From Forficula auricularia (taxonomy: Eukaryota; Arthropoda; Insecta; Dermaptera; Forficulidae), in contig JALMQS010000099.1 of the NCBI GenBank assembly GCA_024734495.1, positions 72,911,764 through 72,975,763 on the forward strand: a stretch of 64,000 nt of DNA, in the 5' to 3' direction. Position 1 is the stretch's first letter; the number at the start of each line of letters is the position of its first letter. The notes beneath the pieces were generated by a model, which was given only the letters and a program-made list of their open reading frames with translations, had not been told where the DNA came from and made no database searches. The position numbers and the translations under genes are program-made. Positions 55,426 through 64,000 of this stretch are shown piece after piece.

Positions 55426-56227
55426 ATAAAATGGCAATTTTTTGTACTAATCACTTATTATCTGCAAAAATTAGATGTTTTTTTAGAAATAATAGAAAAT
55501 TTCCAACATAATAACACAGTATTTCAAAATCACTCATCATGCCTATTCGATTAATTTCTGTAGAGTAGTTTAAACCTTTTAAGCGAAGCGAAAATAAAGG
55601 CCTCTATATGTAAATCGTATTTGAACCCATGAGAAAATAATATGATTTATAATAATATATCTGACACAATCATAGGTAAATAACGGAGCTGAATGATTTT
55701 CATCTCTCATTTTGAGAATTTGGGTGAGGTCGACATACTTAGCGTTGTTTTGTTTCAAAGATCAGAAGATCCTGATGCAAGTGAAGAGAGATGGGACTTT
55801 CAATGCCCTCCTTCAATGCAGTTCTATACTGGCTGGCTACACGACAAGATCCAATTAAACTCGTCAGTGCAACAACAACTGCATTCCACGTGTAAAGAAC
55901 TCTACTGTTAAGTTGAGTTTGATTCGTTAAGTACAAAACATGTTTGATGTTTTTATAGATAGGTATATCAGAGGGAAATATTGTATTTTAACACACCGGG
56001 TGTGTGGGTTGTCTGAATCGTTATCAAATTTGAATTTAAGTGGATTTTTTTATATCTACTTTTAAAACATAATGATCAATTTTTACTTGACTATATCTAT
56101 AGAGTATGATCAAGTATTGGATGAAATAAATTGGGACGTTTTGATGTGGCCATCCACTTGACTTTACCATATAACTTGGCCCCTCTTATTTCTTAAATAT
56201 TTATTAAAATTATTTATAATCATGTAG
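55426..56227. other. Non-genic interval
   Basis: No repeat or gene assigned. Overlapping frames on both strands at 55693-55936 have no recognised family. Confidence 0.45.
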
Positions 56228-56690
56228 GGGGGGGGGTTAGTTTTTGCATTTTTAGACTTCTGGGAGCCCACTGAATATGTATACAACATTTGGTTGAGTT
56301 TGGTACAAGGCCCTAGATTTTTCACTTTTTGACCTTACAACCCTCCTCCCCTCCCATTTTTCCGGATAGTTTTTGAAATTTTAGACTTCTAGAGGCCCAA
56401 TGATTATATATACGAAATTTGGTTGAGTTTGCTCAAATGGCGTAGATTTTTAATTTTTAACCCCCCCCCCCCCCCCTTAATTTTGGGTCGATATACACCA
56501 AAATCTAATCAGCTCTTAATTTCAATGGACCAAAACTACGTGTGAAATTTGGCTTCGATATTCACACTAGACCCCCCACCCATTTTGGGAGGTTAGTTTT
56601 TGCATTTTTAGACTTCTGGGGTCCCACTGATTATATATACTATGGACTAGATTTTTAGTTTTGACCCCTTACCCCCAATTTTGGCCACAT
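56228..56690. repeat. Diverged units of the 116-bp repeat
   Basis: Three to four diverged copies of the unit seen inside 28974-29809 (GGTTAGTTTTTGCATTTTTA, ATTTGGTTGAGTTTG) with C runs, but without the MITE ends. Confidence 0.6.
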
Positions 56691-57041
56691 AAAAAAAATA
56701 TATTTTCGTTATTATAGTTGTATGGTAAAGTAAAAGTCTTGTTATTTTGGTTGAAATATCTCAGAAACGGCTGAAACTATTTTTATTAAACAAAAAATTG
56801 TGCGAAACCATGGCGTTTTGGGCTACAAAAAAGCCTTAAAGAGTGAACATCGAAAAAACTATATTTTACGAGATATTAATGATTTGGTCCAAATGTCTAT
56901 TAGTATCTACGTTAGTGCGTTATCAAATTGTGTGTAAGCTTCTAGCTCTAAAACTAGTGATAATATCAAAATGAAATTTCACACAAAGTTTTTTGTGAAA
57001 CCTACCTCGTATCTTACTCAAGTTTTATTATTATATTAAAA

Positions 57042-57827
57042 CGAGCTTTTCGTGCGTGCCTTCGGCCTCGAAGCTCGGCCCTCCGGGCTGAAGCCCTGGC
57101 GGGCAGCGTCACGGTCAAAAATTTTATTCATCTTAAAAAACCACACTCCAAATGTATACTCATAAACTACCGAAAATACATCGTCTCTTAAAAGTTTCGC
57201 CTCTTTAATTTTTGAGTGGCGGTGGGGGGGGGGGGGAGGAATAATTATGAATATATTTAAATTTAAAATTTAAATTTCATTTTTCCTTTTCAAAACAAAA
57301 ACAATGAAATGATTTATGAACTGAAAAAAATTCGCAGGCTGAATCATGAAAATTATTCAAATTTACGCGGTTCAATTAATTTAATTAATTACAAAAAATA
57401 TATTTAATGTTTCTTAATTTAAAATAAATCGGAGCCTTTCATATTTCAAAATTACAATTATATTTCAAATTTGCCTGTTAATGAAAATCGATTGGAGCCA
57501 TCAGTTTAAAACTGAGCTAACAAATTATATTTCAAATTTGCCTCGTTAATTAATATATATTTAATGTTTCTTAATTTAAAATCTATTGGTGTTTTTTCAT
57601 TTTCAATTCGAGTTCAAATGAATACAATATTATCTCGACACAAAGTCTAAATCAAAAATTTATTGAGTATCATGGTCAGTTTATATTAATGCAAGATTGG
57701 TCTAGTGGTTAAAGCTAATGACCTTAGTTCAAGAGTTCGTAGGTTCGATTCTAGGCAAGAGGGAAATTTTTTTAGAGAAATTTCTCTTAGCGTTGTTACA
57801 AATTAATCTAGACAAATATATATAGTA
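57042..57827 (-). mobile_element. Helitron-like unit HLE-A
   Basis: Inserted between A and T of the PLE tail without duplication. Minus strand starts TACTATATATATTTGTCTAG and ends in GC-rich hairpins with GAAAAGCTCG. Outer stem GAGCTT/GAAGCTC; inner stems GCCC-TCC-GGGC and GCCC-TGGC-GGGC. AT target, no duplication and a 3' hairpin fit the Helitron superfamily; the CTRR terminus is absent. Non-coding. Confidence 0.65.
57691..57759 (+). tRNA. tRNA-like sequence inside HLE-A
   Basis: A-box-like TGGTCTAGTGG, B box GGTTCGATTCT at suitable spacing, start GCAAGATT. Arms pair only partly, so a tRNA-derived SINE head or pseudo-tRNA is more likely than a working gene. Confidence 0.4.
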
Positions 57828-58402
57828 TGTTTCACCTAGAACCAACACCTAACTCCTTAAAAGTTATTTCACACAAACAGTCAAACACCACACCACTGGA
57901 ACTGTGATGCACATATCAGTTCCATACAAAAATTGTTTGTATCTTTTTCATAAAATGGGGAATGGCTACTGACATTAACCTTAAGGATTATATGTAGGTA
58001 TATTCTACAAGTATAAAATAAAGATTTAATGGAAAAAGGACTTTATTATATTAAATGTTATAGATAATATCAAGTGGAAATAGGGGATGCTGCAGTTTCA
58101 CAGTCTGTCTATGGGACATTCCACGCCAAATCGGACGGTTTTAAAAAATTAAATTTTTGATTTCCTTCATTTTTTGACATTTTTTACTATACCGATCAAA
58201 AAAACTCTTCCTGGTAAATTTTGAAATTTCTTTATTACCAGATTAAAAGATTTCGAATTTCTGTTTTTCGCTCATAACTTCTTCAAAGAAATTTTTTTTT
58301 TATATACCTACTTTTTAGAAAAAAATACAAAAAATTATTTAAAGGGTTTTTATATGCTATTTTTGATTTGGATTTTCTTCCAACAAACTAAAATACTAAT
58401 TA

Positions 58403-59006
58403 ATAAGTTGTTGTAGGAAATAAGGACAATAGCTTGTGCAAATAAATTTTATTTTTTTGCCATCGTTTCTTCAACTTTATTGACTTCCTCAGGGCTCAAA
58501 CAAATTAACTTCTTTGCATATTTGTCAATTTGTACCAAATGAAGGAGGAGGTATCAGACAAAGATTGAATCACTGGTTTCAATAAAACACCTTTAAGAAG
58601 ACGTTTCGGCCTGAATTTTATTTGGCCATCTTCAGTCAATTAGAAGTTATACACAAAATGCGGTACACATATGTGATCGAACCAAGCCTTGTCAAAAATA
58701 AAATTTTTTTTAGCTTCATATGAATTTATAACGTACCTGGAGCCAAAAGTTTCAGAATAAAATTCAGGCCGAAACGTCTTCTTAAAGGTGTTTTATTGAA
58801 CCCAGTGATTTCATCTTTGGCTCATACCTCCTCCTTCATTTAGTACAAATTGACAAATATGCAAAGAAGTAAATTTGTTTGAGCCCTGAGGAAGTCAATA
58901 AAGTTGAAGAAACGATGGCAAAAAATAAAAATTATTTGAATAAGCTATTGTCCTTATTTCCCTACAACAACTTATTAATTTAATCGATGGACATAAATAA
59001 TCAAAA
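58403..59006 (+). mobile_element. Hammerhead-bearing foldback retroelement G
   Basis: Perfect 14-bp duplication TAAAATACTAATTA (58389-58402, 59007-59020). Inverted arms from 58403 to 58976, then a 30-nt one-sided tail (ATTTAATCGATGGACATAAA...). Two hammerhead-like motif types are present: CTGAAGA at 58594-58642 and CTGAGGA at 58460-58500 and 58885-58925. Confidence 0.8.
58594..58642 (-). ncRNA. Hammerhead-like ribozyme motif in G
   Basis: Minus strand CTGAAGA, helix II GGCC/GGCC with a long loop, GAAACGTC with palindromic ACGT. Helix I is weak. The plus-strand partner at about 58761-58780 keeps only GGCCGAAACGTC. Confidence 0.45.
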
Positions 59007-59563
59007 TAAAATACTAATTATTTATTATTTTAAACACCTGTTAACAATAAAAATGTATAAAAATCAATTCAAAATAACTAAAAAAGTGAACTCAAAACCA
59101 AAAAATGGTTTTAATATCTAATGGTTAATAGCGAATAAAATTTTTTCGAAATTTTCAAAAATCGAAATAAAAAAATAGTAATTATCATAGGGCCATTATC
59201 AATCAACCCGGTCTTAAAATGTGTAGAATGAATAGAAGCTTAAAATAAAAAAAATTATCCAAAAAATAGAAGAGTACATACAGTTTCAAAAACATGATTA
59301 AAATTTTAAAACTCAAAAATCGCATATAAAGACCCTTTAAATAATTTTTTCTATTTTTTTTATGTAAAAAATTTGAATTTGGAACATTTTTGAAAAAGTT
59401 ATGAGTAAAAACCCGAAATTCGATATCTTTTAAACTGCTGATCAAAAAAATTTCAAAATTTACAAGGAAGAGTTTTTTGATGGGTAGTAAAAAAAAGGTC
59501 AAAAAATGAAGGAAATCAAAAATTAAAATTTTTCAAACCGTCCGATTTGGTGTAGAATGCCTC

Positions 59564-60230
59564 CTATACACAAGCCGCCACTGCTTGGTACAGAACCCTA
59601 AAAATGGCCCAAAAAAGGTGTTAACAAAAATTTTATTTTTACTATTTATAGAATAAAAAAAAGACTTTATCGTAAGTGTGATAAATTATAAGTAGATTTA
59701 ACGAGCTGAGATTTGCGTTGTTACGTATATATATAGGGATTAGTTGGCATTCTATTTTTCATGTTCCTTGTAAGGTGTCGGCGGAATGTGGCCGCTGTAT
59801 ACTCTGTCTGTATCTTCCATGGAATTTCCCCGTCTCTCTCTCGTCAAAATGCAATAAATTATCACCTTTCATGTTGTATGCATAAAACCGGCCGGCCATG
59901 CCGCTGCAATTTCGACATTTTATAGGTTAATCGAAGTAATTTGTTTGAATATGGAATGTCAAGAGCACAGAGCAAGTGAACTCAACCTGTGCCGATGGTT
60001 ATCTGTGTAATCAAATAAAAGAAGGAATTGAGTGCTGAAGAGGACAAGGCAAGGGGGGAAACCCCTTAGGGCCCCGGTGATTGTTTATAGCCGCTACAGG
60101 ATAATAGATTCTATTAAATTGGTTCGTTTCAAAACCAATGAAATATTCCATTAATCACTCAATTGAAACGGAACTCGTCGCTTGCATTTGCCATTTATTT
60201 TAAATATACTCAATGTCGTGTTATAAATAG
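59564..60230. other. Non-genic interval
   Basis: Mixed composition with GC-richer stretches near 59780-59900; no family or gene identified. Confidence 0.45.
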
Positions 60231-60594
60231 TACCTACCTGGAAGACTAAGGCCCGGTATTTCAATGTACGTTTATTCTTCAGATTAGCCTTAATCTTTGG
60301 TTTAGTATTTTTATGTGTATTTCAAAGTCAGTTTAAGAGTTGATTGGAAGATCTCAAACGCTGCTTTGGGTGGCAACTAAGATTAAGATTGGTTCGCATG
60401 GCAGCCACCAGGAGCATAACTAACAAATATAAATTTTGTTAACCTCAAAATTTCAAATATATTTTATACGGAACTTAAAATATGATTGAAATACGGGGAG
60501 GTGAGAAAAGCTCTGATTAAATTTAATCCCCGCCTTGCTAATATCAAGAATAAACGGACATTGAAATACCGGGTCTTCGTCTTCCAGGTAGGTA
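60231..60594. mobile_element. MITE with about 48-bp TIRs
   Basis: Left TACCTACCTGGAAGACTAAG GCCCGGTATTTC and right (reverse complement) TACCTACCTGGAAGACGAAG ACCCGGTATTTC, continuing through CGTTTATTCTT. 364 bp, no coding. Target duplication not resolved. Confidence 0.75.
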
Positions 60595-61854
60595 GGCAGA
60601 GTGGAACACCCCATAAATCGCATTTTCGCTGATAAACCTCGATAATCAAGTAGATTTTTTATAAAACTAAATAGATAAAGTGGACCAAATTTAGTTTTTA
60701 AACCTCCTGCTAGATTACAGCACAAGTACCAGTTTTGCATCGAACCTTTATCTCTTTTTTGTTGGATTTCTTATAACAAACCAATAGTGGGGTAGTCCAC
60801 TCTGCTTTTGAATGGCTCAAATAGTAGCTACTTGGAAGACTGAGAGCTTCCCTTGGTAATTTTTTATTATTATTATTATTGTTTATTTTAAGTTTTTAAT
60901 AAATAATAATAAGCTTACCAATTGTAAGTGTTGAATAAGCCAAATCAGAGAAGGTTATATACCATAAGAAGTTTCTTACCTGAAACAAAAACAGAAAAAA
61001 AAATTAGAACATTTTACTTACATGTTATGATTAAAAAAAAAAAAAAGAAAAATTCAAGTCAAAAATAAAGAATTTTCGAAAAACAGAAAAAATGTTGATA
61101 TCTCTGTTAGGCTTTTTTACTTAAGGGTCAATATGTGAAAAAATTTCGACATTTTTAGTTTCTAATTGTATAGAGCTACTTTAGTAGTTCAGATGAAATA
61201 TTTTATTTTTTTGTATCTATCGGTAGTCTATAATTTGAATTTTATGTTGATAATTTTTAAGAAAAAAATAAAAACCGACTTGAAAAAATTAAATGCAACA
61301 AATAAAATACACTAAAAGGTATAAAATAATTATTATCTTATTTAGTTACAACTAAACAACGAAATATTAACATGAAATTACTTTTTGAAGTCGGTACCAA
61401 ACAAACTATACCTATAAGCGAGCGTACCCGCCAAAGGTACTAAGTAAGATCCGTCGAGTGCGATTCATAAAAGGTATATGTTTGGCTTCTATTTTAATTC
61501 AATGGTTCATAATTTTTTTTAATTTATTTATTTATTATTTTGTAGAAAATCAATACATCAGAGCTTATAAGTGTTTTGAAATATTGCATAATTTTTATGG
61601 ATAATTATTTGTCTGCTGAAAAAAGAAACCCTATCGAACATACCTACCTACCTACCTATACCTACAACACATTTTGTATTTTATTTATTTTTAATATATG
61701 AATGGAGCAGGTGTTTTATGAACTCATACTGTTACACATCGCAGTTTTAGGGTTCCGTTCAAAAGTAAAACCGGATACTATAATTCCTTAACATGATCTA
61801 TGTCTGTCAGAGCATTGTTATTTGTAAATTAAATAAGATATACCTAAACTTTTT
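60595..61854. repeat. Interval with a truncated M-family MITE (61256-61487)
   Basis: 61256-61487 is the left arm and centre of the M palindrome, cut off after TATATGTTTGGC. The remainder is unassigned AT-rich DNA with CCTACCTACC near 61643-61660. Confidence 0.55.
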
Positions 61855-62108
61855 AAGTGGAAGATAAAATTAACAGAATTTATCGGGCGGAGAATTTACC
61901 ACTGCTCGAAGCCCTAAAAACCTTAGTAAATTGGATATTGAATTGTATCTAAGTTTCTGAGATTGGCTCGTGATCCCGGCTTCTTTTCCTTCTGCTCTGT
62001 TCTTTTCACGATGGAGGGGCCAGCCCATACAGGCCTTTACGGGATCCACCTTCTGGTGTATCTCCTTCTCACATCAATATCATTAAAAAAAAAAAAAAAA
62101 AAAAAAAA
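61855..62108 (+). mobile_element. Poly(A)-tailed retroposon 3' end, copy 2
   Basis: Near-identical to 12365-12625, same start (AAGTGG) and same poly(A) junction after AATATCATT, poly(A) about 24 nt. Confidence 0.65.
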
Positions 62109-62613
62109 CTTGAAATTCATAAATTATTCGTAAAATTCATTTTCCCTGTTATTTAATATTTTATCAAATGATTATTCTGGAGGTGGGAAATTTTTCGTTA
62201 TAATCAAAAATATATATATATATATATATATATTTTTAATCTTAAGTATTTTTGTAAAGATCTTTTCAAGTACCTTGAATTAGGCTCTTTTAAAATAGTT
62301 CCCTTAAAATAACTTAGGGAGAGAGCCTTAAAATCTGTGATTTTTATACACTGACGGCGTTCAGAAGTGTCTCAACTTATTATTACCTACTTTAGTCCAG
62401 TCATATTGTGTTTTTATCAGGAAAGTTTTAGAACAGTTCTGATTTTTTGCATATATATGATTTTTGGGTCACTGAATCCAAATCTGGGGTCTCCCACCAA
62501 AATTTCATGACGCAACATTGTCAAAAATGCTAAAAAAGGTAAAAATCTCATTTTTAGCGGTATTTTGCTTATAACTCGAAAACTATCAACTTTTCGTAAA
62601 TATTCTTCCTATT
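62109..62613. other. Non-genic interval
   Basis: (AT)n run at about 62211-62233; no gene. Confidence 0.5.
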
Positions 62614-63320
62614 ATAAAAACCGACTTCAAAAAATTAAATGAAACAAATAAAATACACTAAAAGGTATAAAATAATTATTATCTTATTTAGTTACAACTA
62701 AACTACGAAATATTAACATGAAACTACTTTTTGAAGTCGGTACCAAACAAACTATACCTATAAGCGAGCGTACCCACCAAACGTACTAAGTAAAATCCGT
62801 CGAGTGCGATTCATAAAAGGTATATGTTTGGCAACGACTTCAAAAAGTAATTCCATGTTAATATTTCGTCGTTTAGTTGTAACTAAATAAGATAATAATT
62901 ATTTTATACCTTTTAGTGTATTTTATTTGTTGCATTTAATTTTTGAAGTCGGTTTTATTTTTTCTTAAAAATTATTTTTATTTTTCTCTTTTAGTGATGT
63001 TATTAATAGTGATCATATCATCAGAACTTGACCAAATTAATATGACACCATCCCTAAGACACCCCCTTTCGGATAAAAAAAGAACCATCGAAATCGGTTC
63101 ATAAACAAAGAGGTTAGGTCTAAACAAACCTAATAAAAAAGGTCTAATACCTATAAGAAAAAAACGAAAAAAAATGGGACCAATCGGAAGCTAGACTGGA
63201 CCCAAATCAAAAAAAATTTCTCAAAATCGGTTGACAATTGGCGGAGATATGAGGTAACATAGGCACAAAAAAAAATCAGTCGAATAGAGAACCTCCTCCT
63301 TTTTTGAAGTCGGTTAAAAA
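62614..63320. mobile_element. M-family palindromic MITE
   Basis: Palindrome 62614-62957 plus unique body to the end TTGAAGTCGGTTAAAAA; same orientation as 47043-47784. Confidence 0.75.
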
Positions 63321-63837
63321 GAAGGATAAATGATTATAGCCCAAATACTTTCCTGTACCTACCTATATAAAAGTTTTAATTTTATCATTCGGGAAAGTAA
63401 AAAATGTGATACCTATATCTCTAAGTTCAATATATGCTGATTAACGAAAAGAATGAATAATAATAATAAAAAAAAAATTAGTACAAATTTTATCCACCTA
63501 GAATGTTAGATTAAATATGCAAATCAGAGTCTTGACTTACATATATAAAAATTTTATTCAGATAACCAACCAACCAACTAGCTCTCATTTCTGTATTTTA
63601 TTGCATTTTATAAAATGTCATAAAAAGTTCATATCGAAGGCCATATCAGCTCTCAAAACAAAGAGAAAGAAAGAAATTAAAAATTAAAATTGAAAATTTA
63701 CACCCTCAATAATTCTGTTTTTTTTTTTAAAGAGAGAGAATAATTAATTATATAATATTTAAAGCAATTTGAGCCGCGAAAGTTAAATAATGTAATCAAT
63801 AATTTCTTATGTTAATATTTAGAAAATTATTTTATTA
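63321..63837. other. Non-genic AT-rich interval
   Basis: No gene or family assigned. Confidence 0.5.
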
Positions 63838-64000
63838 CGAGCTTTTCGTGCGTGCCTTCGGCACGCCCTTGAAGCTCGGCCCTCCGGGCTGGTGCCCTGG
63901 CGGGCAGCGTCTCGGTCCAAAAATTTTATTCCTCTTAAAAAACCACACTCCAAATGTATACCCGTAAACTACCGAAAATACATCGTCTCTTAAAAGTTTC
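63838..64000 (-). mobile_element. Helitron-like unit HLE-E, cut by window end
   Basis: Begins CGAGCTTTTCGTGCGTGCC directly after A at 63837, with all GC hairpins of HLE-A in best-preserved form (GCGTGCC-TTC-GGCACGC inside GAGCTT/GAAGCTC), then AACCACACTCCAAATG. The rest lies outside the window. Confidence 0.6.

Larger units (their letters stand above)
56988..57865 (+). mobile_element. 5'-truncated PLE1-type unit, split by a Helitron-like element
   Basis: 12-bp duplication ATTTCACACAAA (56976-56987, 57866-57877). Left piece 56988-57041 (GTGAAACCTACCTCGTATC ... ATATTAAAA) and right piece 57828-57865 (TGTTTCACCTAGAACCAACA) join exactly as in the intact PLE1 at about 4665-4745. The hammerhead region is not included. 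Confidence 0.8.
58113..59563. mobile_element. TIR element, copy 2, with nested foldback element
   Basis: Left GGGACATTCCACGCCAAATC and right (reverse complement) GGAGGCATTCTACACCAAATC. TA flanks both sides. Same family as 6466-8586. Interrupted by element G at a site that is intact in copy 1 (about 8165-8190). Confidence 0.7.

Noticed and set aside
55693..55936. Overlapping ORFs near the candidate promoter, considered as an exon
   Set aside because: No recognisable domain, no clear splice context and an equally long frame on the other strand.
60453..60740. 95-residue minus-strand ORF
   Set aside because: Spans the TIR of a MITE and its flank; no family recognised.

Overview
The window looks like non-coding, AT-rich nuclear DNA from an arthropod, most likely an insect. 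Evidence: very high A+T, many microsatellites, no operons, and remnants of Penelope-like elements (PLEs), hAT, Tc1/mariner, RTE-type and R2/R4-type (RLE) LINEs, Helitron-like elements, and an arthropod-type repeat starting AACCGACTTCAAAAA. I cannot name the species. I recognise no intact host gene; every ORF with a recognisable family is a broken transposon. Two sites look like promoters: 55.2-55.4 kb and 26.37-26.45 kb.

Layout. 0.9-1.7 kb: a Helitron-like element carrying a tiny foldback element. 2.0-3.0 kb: a nested inverted repeat around a tRNA-like sequence. 3.86-4.75 kb: a 5'-truncated PLE with GIY-YIG nuclease and hammerhead-like motif. 5.2-5.8 kb: a 0.6-kb palindrome. 6.5-8.6 kb: a TIR element holding a HINE-like element and a hammerhead foldback element. 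9.3-9.8 and 12.9-13.7 kb: two non-autonomous hATs with perfect 8-bp target duplications. 14-15.5 kb: HINE and PLE debris. 16.3-16.8 kb: a TIR element made of a 69-bp array. 17.3-19.1 kb: a chain of Helitron-like units, one holding an RLE LINE tail. 20.8-22.0 kb: a Tc1 remnant with two insertions. 22.6-28.3 kb: two inverted copies of one Helitron-like element. 29-32.4 kb: MITEs carrying minisatellites. 33-35.6 kb: HINE, palindromic MITEs, foldback element. 38.6-39.7 kb: a second PLE with inverted hammerhead-bearing ends. 41-48.4 kb: tandem arrays, an RTE remnant, palindromic MITEs and Helitron ends. 51.5-52.7 kb: two adjacent foldback retroelements in one older repeat. 53.5-54.2 kb: a MITE filled by a minisatellite. 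57.0-57.9 kb: a Helitron-like element inside a PLE tail. 58.1-59.6 kb: the sister of the 6.5-kb TIR element with another foldback element. 60.2-64 kb: MITEs, a poly(A) retroposon and a Helitron-like end.

The most interesting system is a set of foldback retroelements that appear to be mobilised by PLE machinery. Each has the plan inverted arm - arm - unique 3' tail of about 30-50 nt, and most are flanked by an 11-14 bp target duplication (1451-1574, 7266-7857, 35079-35578, 38653-39689, 51637-52222, 52241-52625, 58403-59006; the two PLE units 3857-4753 and 56988-57865 share the duplication length). Most arms carry hammerhead-ribozyme-like motifs on both strands. Helix II differs between families but stays paired, and the helix III segment is a palindrome (ACGU, ACUAUAGU or AUAUAU), which would suit dimeric hammerheads. 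Several insertions have a paralogous empty site in the same window, so their boundaries can be read directly.
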